A DNA stretch of 58,194 nt from Muribaculaceae bacterium. GTDB lineage: Bacteria > Bacteroidota > Bacteroidia > Bacteroidales > Muribaculaceae. A program made the position numbers and the translations under genes. Shown in pieces: positions 9,102 to 18,317 of this stretch. The notes beneath the pieces were generated by a model. That model did no database searches. It was not told the DNA's origin and worked only from the letters and a program-made list of their open reading frames with translations. Every line of letters begins with the position of its first letter. The stretch's first letter is position 1. The stretch covers positions 1-58,194 of the forward strand of contig VSPO01000006.1 in assembly GCA_009775375.1 (NCBI GenBank), in the 5' to 3' direction.

Positions 9102-9109
9102 CAAAATTA
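9102..9109 (-). promoter_or_regulatory. candidate promoter for the cysteine-rich ORF or a long arginine leader
   Basis: TAATTTTG on the minus strand followed by CAGCG fits the Bacteroidetes -7 element and lies 37 nt upstream of the ATG at 9065. A transcript from here could also read on into the arginine operon. No convincing -33 element was found. Confidence 0.4.
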
Positions 9110-9216
9110 CAACCGCCTCCCCCCATCCTTTCGTTATTTTGAGGAAAACGCAAAAAATCCCCCAAACTTTCCTTTTTATGCGACATCGACAAAGCAAGTA
9201 AAAATAGCTCTTCTCT

Positions 9217-9251
9217 TTTGTTGGAATTTACTCCTGCTTGAACTAATTTTG
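9217..9251 (+). promoter_or_regulatory. candidate cysK promoter
   Basis: TAATTTTG at 9244-9251 is a full match to TAnnTTTG. TTTG at 9217-9220 (spacer 23) or GTTG at 9220-9223 (spacer 20) can serve as -33 element. The predicted leader is about 95 nt and contains two direct copies of CATTATCAG (9295-9303 and 9307-9315), 12 bp apart, which could be a regulator site. Confidence 0.5.
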
Positions 9252-9353
9252 CATATAATTATCCGCTCTAATTAATGGCGTAGGAAAGTCAGGTCATTAT
9301 CAGCGGCATTATCAGATAAACGCGTTTGAAAAAAATTTTCAACATTCAATTAT

Positions 9354-10301
9354 ATGGCAAACATTTCCAAATGCCTCACCGACCTTGTCGGCAAGACTCC
9401 TTTGCTGGAGGTCGGCAACATTGAGAAGGCAGAGGGCCTGAAGGCTCATCTGATCGTCAAACTTGAATATTTCAATCCGGGTGGCAGCGTGAAAGACCGC
9501 ATAGCCCTGGCAATGATTGAAGATGCCGAGCAAACGGGCATACTCAAACCTGGCGCAACAATCATAGAGCCTACAAGCGGCAACACGGGCATCGGACTCG
9601 CATGGGTGGCATCCGTAAAAGGCTACCGCCTGATTCTGACAATGCCGGAGACAATGAGCGTAGAACGCCGCAACCTGCTGAAAGCCCTCGGTGCGGAAAT
9701 CGTCCTGACCCCGGGCGGCGAGGGGATGAAAGGAGCTATCCGAAAGGCCGGCGAACTGAGGGATAATACCCCGGGCTCCGTCATCCTCCAGCAATTTGAG
9801 AACCCCGCCAATCCTGCGGCGCACGTTCGCTCCACGGCAGAGGAGATCTGGAAAGACACCGACGGAAAGGTGGACATCTTCGTGGCCGGTGTCGGCACGG
9901 GAGGAACCATCTCCGGCACAACAGCCGGACTCAAGAAACACAATCCCGCCATCAAGGCGATAGCCGTGGAGCCTGCCACATCGCCCGTGCTTTCCGGAGG
10001 CAAGCCCGGAGCACACAAAATCCAGGGAATAGGCGCCGGTTTCGTGCCTTCGACATTCAATCCTTCGGTGGTTGACGAAATTGTGACAGTGGCAGACAAC
10101 GACGCCATCAGAGCCTCGCGACTGCTGGCCACTAAAGAGGGGCTTCTTGTCGGCATATCATCCGGAGCCGCCTTTCATGCGGCATTGCAGGAGGCACGCA
10201 AACCGGAAAACGAGGGGAAGACCATCGTCGCATTGCTCCCCGACACGGGTGAACGCTATCTCTCTACCGTGCTTTACGCATTTGAGGAGTATCCGGTCTA
10301 A
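9354..10301 (+). CDS. cysK: cysteine synthase A
   Basis: PLP enzyme that makes L-cysteine from O-acetylserine and sulfide in the cytoplasm. The Schiff-base lysine is in GGSVKDRIA, the substrate loop is TSGNTGIGLAW, the phosphate-binding glycine loop is GVGTGGTISG, and GISSGAAFHAAL is near the C-terminus. At 315 residues it has normal length with no CBS regulatory domain, so it is cysteine synthase rather than cystathionine beta-synthase. It stands alone, divergent from the arginine operon, with its own promoter and a 3' hairpin. Confidence 0.95.
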   Translation: MANISKCLTDLVGKTPLLEVGNIEKAEGLKAHLIVKLEYFNPGGSVKDRIALAMIEDAEQTGILKPGATIIEPTSGNTGIGLAWVASVKGYRLILTMPETMSVERRNLLKALGAEIVLTPGGEGMKGAIRKAGELRDNTPGSVILQQFENPANPAAHVRSTAEEIWKDTDGKVDIFVAGVGTGGTISGTTAGLKKHNPAIKAIAVEPATSPVLSGGKPGAHKIQGIGAGFVPSTFNPSVVDEIVTVADNDAIRASRLLATKEGLLVGISSGAAFHAALQEARKPENEGKTIVALLPDTGERYLSTVLYAFEEYPV

Positions 10302-10362
10302 GAAACCTATCGGGATGAAGAAATCATTTGACATTCCGGCTTAAGACCACGATTATTGAGGA

Positions 10363-10403
10363 ACGGGGCCACCCTTGCCAAAAGCAGCAAGGATGGCCCC
10401 CGT
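10363..10403 (+). terminator. cysK 3' hairpin
   Basis: The arms around GGGGCCACCCTTGC (left) and GCAAGGATGGCCCC (right) pair with one mismatch and a short CAAAAGCA-like loop. It lies 62 nt after the cysK stop. No clear T tract follows. Confidence 0.6.
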
Positions 10404-10457
10404 CTGTCGATTGAGCTGATTCCAAATTTGTCAAAGAATATCAAGGAATTGTGAATT

Positions 10458-10474
10458 AGTGTTGTTTTTACACT
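10458..10474. promoter_or_regulatory. candidate AraR operator, distal
   Basis: AGTGT, seven bases, ACACT: a 17-bp palindrome with the inner sequence TGTTTTT. It shares half-site, spacing and T-rich centre with the site at 10572-10593, 116 bp downstream (about eleven helical turns). Both lie upstream of galM, the first gene of the arabinose operon that encodes its own Nudix regulator. Assignment to AraR is inference from position. Confidence 0.5.
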
Positions 10475-10571
10475 TATTTATTGTTCTATTATTCGTTTTT
10501 ATTGTTCTATTTCACCTTAAAACAGACAAATATGTTTTACAACATATAAAAAATATTTGCAAGGATAAGAA

Positions 10572-10593
10572 TTGGTGTTAATTTTACACCCAA
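10572..10593. promoter_or_regulatory. candidate AraR operator, proximal
   Basis: GGTGT, seven bases (TAATTTT), ACACC, flanked by TTG... and ...CAA, which extends the dyad to 22 bp. A weak -7-like element (AATATTTG, 10552-10559, one mismatch) sits just upstream, so binding here would fall at or just past the transcript start, as expected for a repressor released by arabinose. Confidence 0.5.
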
Positions 10594-10656
10594 AATCAAT
10601 ACCAAAATTAACCGAGCCTTGAAAAAGTCTCCAAACTTATTAAAAACATTTCTCTC

Positions 10657-11820
10657 ATGAAACAACTTAAAACTGCGGCCGGCTTGGGAGCCATCCTGCT
10701 CCTGGCAGCCTGCGGAAGCCAGACAAAAGCTCCGCAACTCACCAAGTCGGGACTTGACCCTGAAAAATTCGTGGCAGAGTTCAGAGGCGACTCCACAGCC
10801 CTCTACACCCTCGTCAACGCTTCAGGCACGGAAGCCTGCATCACTAACTTCGGCGGACGCCTTGTCTCATTGATGGTGCCCGACAAAGAGGGCAACCTCA
10901 AAGACGTCGTGCTCGGTTTCGACAGCATCCAGGCATATTTCCCGGAGACCAACCTCTCTGACTTCGGCTCCTCCGTGGGAAGATTTGCCAACCGCATCAA
11001 TGAAGGAAAGTTCAAGCTCGACAGCACTGAATATCAGCTTCCCCTCAACAATGGCAAACACTCGCTCCACGGCGGCGGAGAGCTCGGCGACCTCGGATGG
11101 CAATACCGCGTCTACAAGGCCGACCAGAAAAACGACTCCACGCTCGTGCTGACAATCCAAAGCCCCGACGGCGACAATGGATATCCCGGCAACCTGACAG
11201 CCAGCGTCACCTACACGCTACGCTCCGACAACGCGCTCGACATCTCCTACAGCGCCACGACCGACAAGCCGACAATCATCAACCTCACCAACCACTCCTA
11301 CTTCAACCTCAGCGGCGACCCCAACACCCCCGTGACCGACAACCTGCTTTTGGTCAACGCTTCCCAAATCACCCCCATCGACTCCACCTACATGACCGAC
11401 GGAACGATGATGGACGTGAAAGGCACTCCCTTCGACTTCATCGAAGCCCGCATGATCGGCGAGAAGATCAAGGATTTCGACAATGAGCAGGTGAAGAACG
11501 GCAACGGCTACGACCACAACTTCGTGCTCGACACGAAAGGCGACATCTCCAAGGTGGCTTGCGAGCTCTACAGCCCCAAGACCGGCATCGTGCTCGACGT
11601 CTATACCAACGAGCCTGGAGTGCAGGTATATTCCGGCAACTTCCTCGACGGTAGCGTGACGGGCAAGAACGGCATCGTCTACAACCAGCACGCCGGAATC
11701 TGCCTTGAGACACAGCATTATCCCGATTCCCCCAACAAGCCGCAGTGGCCATCCACCCGCCTCAACCCGGGAGAGACCTACAACTCGCAGTGCATCTACA
11801 AATTCTCGATTAAAAATTAA
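10657..11820 (+). CDS. galM: aldose 1-epimerase lipoprotein
   Basis: Interconverts anomers of arabinose/galactose so that the transporter and isomerase receive the right form. A lipoprotein signal is plain: hydrophobic segment GAILLLAAC with the lipobox Cys at residue 19, so the enzyme sits in the envelope, probably facing the periplasm. The mutarotase core follows: GFDSIQAYFPE, GRFANRINEGKF, the substrate histidines in KHSLHGG and INLTNHSYFNLSG, and the C-terminal catalytic glutamate in ICLETQHYPDSPN. At 387 residues it is full length. First gene of the arabinose operon, 29 nt before the transporter. Confidence 0.93.
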   Translation: MKQLKTAAGLGAILLLAACGSQTKAPQLTKSGLDPEKFVAEFRGDSTALYTLVNASGTEACITNFGGRLVSLMVPDKEGNLKDVVLGFDSIQAYFPETNLSDFGSSVGRFANRINEGKFKLDSTEYQLPLNNGKHSLHGGGELGDLGWQYRVYKADQKNDSTLVLTIQSPDGDNGYPGNLTASVTYTLRSDNALDISYSATTDKPTIINLTNHSYFNLSGDPNTPVTDNLLLVNASQITPIDSTYMTDGTMMDVKGTPFDFIEARMIGEKIKDFDNEQVKNGNGYDHNFVLDTKGDISKVACELYSPKTGIVLDVYTNEPGVQVYSGNFLDGSVTGKNGIVYNQHAGICLETQHYPDSPNKPQWPSTRLNPGETYNSQCIYKFSIKN

Positions 11821-11849
11821 ATCAACCTAATTTCTAAAAACCTCACATT

Positions 11850-13544
11850 ATGCAAACCTTAGACTGGATTGTCATCGGCCTATTCGCCTTGGCTCTCATC
11901 GGAATCATCTGGTGGGTGATGCAGCAGAAGCAGGCCAACGCCGACGACTACTTTTTGGGTGGCAAAGACGCCACCTGGATTGCAATCGGCGCCTCTATCT
12001 TCGCCTCCAACATCGGATCCGAACACTTAATCGGCCTCGCCGGCTCCGGAGCCTCTTCGGGCATGGCCATGGCCCACTGGGAAATCCAGGGATGGATGAT
12101 CCTTATTCTCGGATGGGTATTCGTCCCATTCTACACGCGCTCGATGGTCTACACCATGCCGGAGTTCCTCGAACGCCGTTTCAACCCTCAGTCGCGCACC
12201 ATCCTGGCGACGATTTCGCTTATCAGCTACGTGCTTACGAAAGTAGCCGTGACGGTCTATGCCGGCGGTCTCGTCTTCCAGCAGGTGTTTGGCATTGACC
12301 AGATCTGGGGCATCGACTTCTTCTGGATCGCTGCCGTAGGCCTGGTAATCATCACTGCAATCTACACCATCTTCGGCGGTATGAAATCAGTGCTCTACAC
12401 CTCCGTTCTCCAGACCCCTATCCTTCTGCTCGGCTCTCTGATCATCCTCGTGCTCGGCCTTAAGGAACTCGGCGGCTGGGACGAGATGATGCGCATCTGC
12501 TCTCAGGTGAAAGTCAACGAATATGGCGACACGATGGTCAACCTCATCCGCGACAACCGCGACGTGCAGTATCCCTGGCTCGGCGCCTTGATCGGCTCCG
12601 CCGTAATCGGCTTCTGGTATTGGTGCACCGACCAGTTCATCGTTCAGCGCGTGCTTTCCGGGAAGAATGAGAAGGAATCCCGCCGAGGCACCATCTTCGG
12701 GGCCTACCTGAAACTCCTCCCTGTATTCCTCTTCCTCATCCCAGGCATGATCGCCTTCGCCCTCCATCAGAACCTCGGCGACTTCCTGCCGATGCTTCCC
12801 AACGGCAACCCCAACTCCGACGCTGCATTCCCCACTCTCGTGGCCAAGCTGCTCCCCGCCGGTGTCAAAGGCCTTATCGTTTGCGGCATCCTTGCCGCCC
12901 TCATGAGCTCGCTGGCATCTCTCTTCAACTCCTCAGCAGCCCTCTTCACCATCGACTTCTATCAGCGTTTCAAGCCCAACACAGAGCAGAAGAAACTCGT
13001 GCGCATCGGCCAGGCCGCCACTGTGGTCATCGTCATCCTCGGCATCCTCTGGATTCCCGTGATGCGTTCGATCGGCGACGTGCTCTATCTCTATCTGCAA
13101 GACGTGCAGTCGGTGCTCGCTCCCGGTATCGCCGCCGCCTTCCTTATCGGCATCGTCTGGAAACGCGCATCCGCCCAGGGCGGCATGTGGGCCCTACTTG
13201 CCGGCCTCATCATCGGTCTGACGCGTCTCGGAGCCAAGATATTCTATTCCAACCAGGGCATCGAACCGGGCACAACCGCCGATCCCAGCATCTTCCAGAG
13301 CATCTTCTACGAAGAGAACTGGCTCTTCTTCTGCGGCTGGATGCTGCTCTTCTGCCTCGCCGTGGGCTTCATCGTGTCGCTTATGACGAAAGCTCCCGAC
13401 GAGAGGAAAATCCAAGGTCTCGTATTCGGCACATCTACGCCTGAACAACGTCTCGCCACCCGCCAAAGCTGGGGCACCTGGGACGTGATCCACTCGATAA
13501 TCATCCTCGGCATCACTGCCGCATTCTACATCTATTTCTGGTAA
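11850..13544 (+). CDS. sodium/sugar symporter, SSS family (arabinose transporter candidate)
   Basis: Inner-membrane sodium:solute symporter of 564 residues with about 14 predicted hydrophobic segments, starting with WIVIGLFALALIGIIWWVM. SSS hallmarks are DDYFLGGKDATW after the first helix, ASNIGSEHLIGLAG in the second, and the long GALIGSAVIGFWYWCTDQ sodium-site helix. The closest familiar family is the SGLT-type sugar transporter next to arabinose genes in Bacteroides (BT0355-like), so arabinose is the likely substrate. It lies between galM and the regulator, with 7 nt to the latter. Confidence 0.9.
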   Translation: MQTLDWIVIGLFALALIGIIWWVMQQKQANADDYFLGGKDATWIAIGASIFASNIGSEHLIGLAGSGASSGMAMAHWEIQGWMILILGWVFVPFYTRSMVYTMPEFLERRFNPQSRTILATISLISYVLTKVAVTVYAGGLVFQQVFGIDQIWGIDFFWIAAVGLVIITAIYTIFGGMKSVLYTSVLQTPILLLGSLIILVLGLKELGGWDEMMRICSQVKVNEYGDTMVNLIRDNRDVQYPWLGALIGSAVIGFWYWCTDQFIVQRVLSGKNEKESRRGTIFGAYLKLLPVFLFLIPGMIAFALHQNLGDFLPMLPNGNPNSDAAFPTLVAKLLPAGVKGLIVCGILAALMSSLASLFNSSAALFTIDFYQRFKPNTEQKKLVRIGQAATVVIVILGILWIPVMRSIGDVLYLYLQDVQSVLAPGIAAAFLIGIVWKRASAQGGMWALLAGLIIGLTRLGAKIFYSNQGIEPGTTADPSIFQSIFYEENWLFFCGWMLLFCLAVGFIVSLMTKAPDERKIQGLVFGTSTPEQRLATRQSWGTWDVIHSIIILGITAAFYIYFW

Positions 13545-13551
13545 TAGCCGC

Positions 13552-14214
13552 ATGACAGACAAGACACTTTCATATTATTCCCATATTCCACGGTTTCACG
13601 TGGGCGTAGACTGCATAATCTTCGCCGTCAGCGACGACAGGCTCAGGGTATTGCTCGTGCGCCGCGATTTCGAGCCGGAGAAAGGGAAATGGTCGCTTAT
13701 CGGCGGATTCGTCGAAGGGAATGAAAGTGTCGACACCGCCGCCAAAAGAGTGCTCCGCGACCTGACGGGCCTTGACGATGTCTTCATCCGTCAGCTCGGG
13801 GCATTCGGGGAGGTGGACCGCGACCCCGGGGCAAGGGTCGTCTCAGTGGCCTATTTTGCGCTTCTCAATCTCGCGGACGTCGACGACAAGGTGGTCAGGA
13901 GCCACCACGCGCATTGGACGGACGTAGACAAGCTTCCCGAACTTGGATTCGACCATCTCGAAATGATAGAGAAAGCTATGGAGGTCATGAGGCGGAAAAT
14001 CCTGACCGGGTCTCTCGCCTTCAATCTCCTGCCCGAACTCTTCACCCTAACCCAGCTCCAGAATCTTGTGGAAGCTGTCTCGGCGAAAAAGCTCGACAAG
14101 CGGAATTTCAGAAAGCGAATAACCGACAACCCCGATATCGAACCGACCGAATTCATCGACAAGGAGACATCGAAGCGTGGAGCCCGACTCTACCGCTTTA
14201 TCGGGAATCAATAA
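13552..14214 (+). CDS. araR: Nudix-related transcriptional regulator AraR
   Basis: Arabinose-responsive DNA-binding regulator of the NrtR/BtAraR type, 220 residues. The N-terminal Nudix-like domain (about 12-140) keeps the overall fold (HVGVDCIIFAV, KGKWSLIGGFVEGNES) but the catalytic Nudix box is ruined: where REUXEE should stand the protein has RVLRDL, so no hydrolase activity is expected and the domain should bind sugar. The C-terminal winged-helix part runs from about 150 (LFTLTQLQNLVEAV, KRNFRKRI, SKRGARLYRF), the pattern seen in NrtR-family regulators. It is encoded inside the operon it likely controls through the two palindromes upstream of galM. Confidence 0.88.
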   Translation: MTDKTLSYYSHIPRFHVGVDCIIFAVSDDRLRVLLVRRDFEPEKGKWSLIGGFVEGNESVDTAAKRVLRDLTGLDDVFIRQLGAFGEVDRDPGARVVSVAYFALLNLADVDDKVVRSHHAHWTDVDKLPELGFDHLEMIEKAMEVMRRKILTGSLAFNLLPELFTLTQLQNLVEAVSAKKLDKRNFRKRITDNPDIEPTEFIDKETSKRGARLYRFIGNQ

Positions 14215-14237
14215 CCAACCCAACAAACAGAACAATC

Positions 14238-14927
14238 ATGCTCGAAAAATTGAAAGAGGAGGTTTGCAAAGCGAATCTCGAACTCGTAGGCCACGGCCTC
14301 GTGATCTTCACCTGGGGCAACGTCTCGGGAATCGACCGGGAGAAAGGACTTGTAGTCATCAAGCCCTCGGGAGTGAGCTACGACAATATGAAACCGGAGG
14401 ACATGGTCGTCGTAGACCTTGCCACGGGAGAAGTGGTGGAAGGGAATCTCCGTCCTTCGTCCGACACCCCTACCCACCTTGTGCTCTACCGCGCATTCCC
14501 GGAAATCGGAGGCGTGGTGCACACCCATTCCACGTATGCCACGGCCTGGGCTCAGGCCGGAATCTCCCTTCCCAATATCGGCACCACCCATGCCGACTAT
14601 TTCCATGACGCCGTCCCCGCAACGCGGATGATGACGCGCGAAGAGGTGGAGGGCGACTACGAGCTGGAGACAGGCAACGTGATTGTCGAAACCTTCAAGG
14701 AAATCAACCCGATTCACACGCCCGGAGTGCTCGTGACCAACCACGGGCCTTTCACGTGGGGCAAGAATCCCCATGAGGCCGTCCACAATGCCGTGGTGCT
14801 TGAGCAGGTGGCGAAGATGGCGTCGATTTCATTCGCCGTCAATCCCAACCTGACCATGAACCCGCTCCTCGTGGAGAAGCACTTCAACCGCAAACACGGC
14901 CCCAACGCCTATTATGGTCAGAAATAA
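14238..14927 (+). CDS. araD: L-ribulose-5-phosphate 4-epimerase
   Basis: Zinc-dependent class II aldolase-fold epimerase giving D-xylulose 5-phosphate. The reading frame is open upstream, but the protein starts at MLEKLKEEVCKANLEL (229 residues), 23 nt after araR. Zinc ligands are in VVHTHSTYATAWAQ and the C-terminal NHGPFTWGK region, the phosphate site is in TWGNVSG, and GTTHADYF is the AraD signature that separates it from fuculose aldolases. Followed by a 65-nt A-rich gap before araA. Confidence 0.93.
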   Translation: MLEKLKEEVCKANLELVGHGLVIFTWGNVSGIDREKGLVVIKPSGVSYDNMKPEDMVVVDLATGEVVEGNLRPSSDTPTHLVLYRAFPEIGGVVHTHSTYATAWAQAGISLPNIGTTHADYFHDAVPATRMMTREEVEGDYELETGNVIVETFKEINPIHTPGVLVTNHGPFTWGKNPHEAVHNAVVLEQVAKMASISFAVNPNLTMNPLLVEKHFNRKHGPNAYYGQK

Positions 14928-14992
14928 GTATTTATAACCATAATAGTCACAACATCAAATCAAATTTAAAATCAAAAAAAAGAAAAAATATC

Positions 14993-16525
14993 ATGTACGA
15001 AAATTATGAAATCTGGTGGGTCACCGGCGCCCAGCTCCTTTATGGAGGCGATGCCGTAGTAGCAGTCGACAGCCATTCCAAAGAGATGGTAGAGGGTCTT
15101 AACAAATCAGGCAACCTTCCCGTAAAGGTGGTCTATAAAGGTACGGCCAACTCCTCGAAAGAGGTGTGCGACATCATGCAGGCCGCCAACAACGACCCCA
15201 AGTGCGCCGGCGTCATCACCTGGATGCACACCTTCTCCCCCGCAAAGATGTGGATCCGCGGTCTTCAGAACCTCAAGAAGCCCCTTCTCCACTTCCACAC
15301 ACAATACAACAAGGAGATTCCATGGAACGACATCGACATGGACTTCATGAACCTCAACCAAAGCGCACATGGCGACCGCGAGTTCGGACACATCTGCACC
15401 CGCATGCGTCTGCGCCGCAAGGTGGTGGTAGGCCATTGGACCGACGCTGAAGCTCAGAAGAAAATCGGCGTATGGGAGCGCGTGGCCGTGGCTTGGGCCG
15501 ACGCCCAGGACATGCTCATCATCCGCTTTGGCGACCAGATGAACAACGTGGCCGTGACCGACGGCGACAAGGTAGAGGCAGAGCAGCGTCTCGGCTACCA
15601 CGTGGACTATACTCCCGTCAGCGAGCTGATGGAATACTTCAAAAAAGTGAAAGAGGAGGACATCAAGGCTCTCGTGGAGACCTACTTCAACGAATACGTC
15701 GTAGCCGACGAGCTTAAAGACCCCTCCACCGAAGGATACAAGAAAATCTGGAACGCAGCACATGCAGAGCTCTCGATCCGCGCTATCCTCAAGGCCAAAG
15801 GCGCTAAGGGCTTCACCACAAACTTCGACGACCTCGGCACGCAGGACATCAACGACCCTAAATTCGTAGGATTCGACCAGATTCCGGGTCTTGCCTCACA
15901 GCGTCTGATGGCCGAGGGCTATGGATTCGGAGCTGAAGGCGACTGGAAGAGCGCTGCCCTCTACCGCACGGTGTGGGTGATGTCGGAAGGCAAGGCCTGC
16001 TCGTTCCTGGAAGACTACACCCTGAACTTCGACGGAGTGAACAGCTCAATCCTGCAAAGCCACATGCTTGAGGTATGCCCCCTCATCTCAGCTGAAGAGA
16101 AACCTCGTCTGGAGGTGCATTTCCTCGGCATCGGCATCCGCAAGAGCCTGACTGCACGCCTCGTATTCACATCAAAGGCACAACCCGGCGTGACGGCCAC
16201 CGTTGTAGACCTCGGCAACCGTTTCCGCCTGATCGTCAACGACGTGAAGTGCATCGAGCCGAAGCCAATGCCCAAGCTTCCCGTAGCCTCCGCCCTTTGG
16301 ATTCCCGCTCCGAATTTCGAGACAGGCGCTGCCGCTTGGATTCTTGCCGGCGGAACCCACCACTCCTGCTTCTCCTACGTGCTGACTCCCGAATACTGGG
16401 AAGACTACGCAGAGATTGCAGGCATCGAGATGGCCCACATCAACGACAACACGACCATCCCCTCCTTCAAGGACTCCCTGCGCTGGAACGAGGTCTACTA
16501 CATGCTCAACAAATCGCTCTGCTAA
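14993..16525 (+). CDS. araA: L-arabinose isomerase
   Basis: Converts L-arabinose to L-ribulose with a divalent metal. The 510-residue length, WWVTGAQLLYGG at the N-terminus, ITWMHTFSPAKMWIRGL and the metal-site segments (ESEQ-type positions replaced by EGYGFGAEGDWK, and the histidines in SILQSHMLEVCP and GGTHHSCFS) are all characteristic. Internal start ambiguity is absent. It sits between araD and araB in the operon; 12 nt separate it from the kinase gene. Confidence 0.96.
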   Translation: MYENYEIWWVTGAQLLYGGDAVVAVDSHSKEMVEGLNKSGNLPVKVVYKGTANSSKEVCDIMQAANNDPKCAGVITWMHTFSPAKMWIRGLQNLKKPLLHFHTQYNKEIPWNDIDMDFMNLNQSAHGDREFGHICTRMRLRRKVVVGHWTDAEAQKKIGVWERVAVAWADAQDMLIIRFGDQMNNVAVTDGDKVEAEQRLGYHVDYTPVSELMEYFKKVKEEDIKALVETYFNEYVVADELKDPSTEGYKKIWNAAHAELSIRAILKAKGAKGFTTNFDDLGTQDINDPKFVGFDQIPGLASQRLMAEGYGFGAEGDWKSAALYRTVWVMSEGKACSFLEDYTLNFDGVNSSILQSHMLEVCPLISAEEKPRLEVHFLGIGIRKSLTARLVFTSKAQPGVTATVVDLGNRFRLIVNDVKCIEPKPMPKLPVASALWIPAPNFETGAAAWILAGGTHHSCFSYVLTPEYWEDYAEIAGIEMAHINDNTTIPSFKDSLRWNEVYYMLNKSLC

Positions 16526-16537
16526 AGACCTCTTCCA

Positions 16538-18136
16538 ATGACTGAGAACGCAAAAAACACTATTGAATCGGGAAGGGCCCTGCTCGGTATCGAGTTCGGC
16601 TCAACCCGAATCAAGGCTGTCCTCATCGACGAAAACAACAAGCCTATCGCCCAGGGCAGCCATGAATGGGAAAACCAGCTCGTCAACGGGCTCTGGACCT
16701 ACAGCCTGGAGGCAATCTGGTTTGGTCTTCAGGACTGCTACCGCGACCTCCGCGCCAATGTCAACGAGCTTTACGGCTGCGAAATCAAGCAGCTTGCCGC
16801 CATCGGCGTGAGCGCGATGATGCACGGCTACATGCCCTTCGACGCCAAAGGGGAGATGCTCGCATCTTTCCGCACCTGGCGCAACACCAACACGGGTGAG
16901 GCCGCTGAAATCCTGTCGAAGCTCTTCAACTTCAACATGCCGCTCCGCTGGAGCCTTTCCCACCTCTATCAGGCCATCCTCGACGAGGAGCCGCACGTGA
17001 AAGACGTGGCTTTCCTGACTACGCTCGCCGGATATATCCATTGGCAGCTGACGGGAGAGAAGGTCATCGGTATCGGCGACGCTTCCGGCATAATGCCCAT
17101 TTGCTCGGAGAGCAAGACGTATGCCGCAGAGATGGTGGCTAAATTCGACAACCTCGTGGCCGACAAGGGCTTCGGATGGAAACTTGAGGAGATACTTCCG
17201 AAGGTGCTTCTCGCCGGAGAGAACGCAGGCCGTCTGACAGAGGAGGGGGCCAAGAGAATCGACATCTCGGGCAATCTTCAGGCAGGCGCTCCGCTTTGTC
17301 CTCCTGAGGGCGACGCCGGAACCGGAATGGTGGCCACCAACGCCGTGAAGATCCGCACGGGCAATGTCTCGGCCGGCACGTCATCATTCTCAATGATCGT
17401 TCTTGAGAACGAGCTAAGCAAGCCATACGAGATGATCGACATGGTGACGACGCCCGACGGCAGCCCCGTAGCAATGGTGCATTGCAACAACTGCACGTCT
17501 GACCTCAACGCATGGGTCGGTCTTTTCAAGGAATACACGGAGCTGATGGGAGTGACGGTCGACATGAACAAAATCTTCGGCACTCTCTACAACAATGCCC
17601 TGAATGGCGACCCAGACTGCGGCGGACTTGTGGCATACAACTATTTCTCAGGCGAACCCGTCACCGGGCTTTCCGAGGGTAGGCCGTTGTTCGTGCGCAC
17701 GGTGGGCAACCGTTTCAACCTCGCCAACTTCATGAGAGCCAATATCTCGGCAGCTGTAGCGGTGTTGAAGATAGGCAACGACGTGCTTTTCAATGATGAG
17801 AAGGTGAAAGTGGACCGCATCACGGGCCACGGAGGTCTTTTCAAGACCAAAGGCGTAGGCCAGCGCATCCTCGCGGCCGCTCTCAATTCCCCCATCTCTG
17901 TCATGGAGACTGCGGGCGAAGGCGGAGCATGGGGCATGGCCCTTCTTGCCGGCTACCTTGTCAACAACAAGGAGGAGCGCAACCTTGCCGACTATCTTGA
18001 GATGGACGTATTCGCCGGCAACTCCGGAACGAGCATAACTCCGACCCCTGAGGAGGTAGCCGGATTCGAGGCCTATATAGAGAACTACAAAGCCTGCCTG
18101 CCCATCGAGCAAGCAGCCGTAGCCCACAAGCGTTAA
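16538..18136 (+). CDS. araB: FGGY-family ribulokinase
   Basis: Phosphorylates L-ribulose before AraD. The N-terminal half has the FGGY ATPase phosphate-1 motif LLGIEFGSTRIKAVLID, a substrate region SAMMHGYMPFD and WSLSHLYQAI. The second half has GTGMVATNAVKIRTGNVSAGTSSFS and the C-terminal adenosine motif GEGGAWGMALLAG. At 532 residues it is of the Bacteroides (BT0350-like) kinase type rather than the E. coli AraB type. It ends the operon and is followed at once by a strong hairpin. Confidence 0.9.
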   Translation: MTENAKNTIESGRALLGIEFGSTRIKAVLIDENNKPIAQGSHEWENQLVNGLWTYSLEAIWFGLQDCYRDLRANVNELYGCEIKQLAAIGVSAMMHGYMPFDAKGEMLASFRTWRNTNTGEAAEILSKLFNFNMPLRWSLSHLYQAILDEEPHVKDVAFLTTLAGYIHWQLTGEKVIGIGDASGIMPICSESKTYAAEMVAKFDNLVADKGFGWKLEEILPKVLLAGENAGRLTEEGAKRIDISGNLQAGAPLCPPEGDAGTGMVATNAVKIRTGNVSAGTSSFSMIVLENELSKPYEMIDMVTTPDGSPVAMVHCNNCTSDLNAWVGLFKEYTELMGVTVDMNKIFGTLYNNALNGDPDCGGLVAYNYFSGEPVTGLSEGRPLFVRTVGNRFNLANFMRANISAAVAVLKIGNDVLFNDEKVKVDRITGHGGLFKTKGVGQRILAAALNSPISVMETAGEGGAWGMALLAGYLVNNKEERNLADYLEMDVFAGNSGTSITPTPEEVAGFEAYIENYKACLPIEQAAVAHKR

Positions 18137-18157
18137 CCCAACCACTTACATACTTCA

Positions 18158-18193
18158 GAAAGACGGCTGTGCCAGTTGGCACAGCCGTCTTTC
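18158..18193 (+). terminator. arabinose operon terminator
   Basis: A perfect 16-bp stem (18158-18173 with 18178-18193) closed by the loop AGTT, 21 nt after the araB stop. The right arm ends in CTTTC, giving a short T-rich tail. Confidence 0.85.
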
Positions 18194-18279
18194 TCATTCC
18201 AAACTAATCTGTCTTATCGGTCAGCAAACAAAGAGTAATACCATACAAGATAAGTATCGCAAAAAAAATAAAACTTATT

Positions 18280-18311
18280 ATTGCTTAATAAAAAAATAAT
18301 TTCTAACTTTG
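18280..18311 (+). promoter_or_regulatory. strong candidate promoter before the structured RNA
   Basis: ATTG at 18280-18283, a 20-nt spacer, then TAACTTTG at 18304-18311. The region just upstream is A/T-rich. Transcription would begin near 18318, almost 390 nt before the first downstream start codon. Confidence 0.7.
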
Positions 18312-18317
18312 CAATTG

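Noticed and set aside
9244..9353. Riboswitch or SAM-type leader before cysK
   Set aside because: The leader is about 95 nt, without recognisable riboswitch core motifs; only short direct repeats are seen.
13914..14237. Long N-terminal extension of AraD
   Set aside because: It overlaps araR in another frame and is Arg-rich; homologous AraD proteins start at MLEKLKEE.
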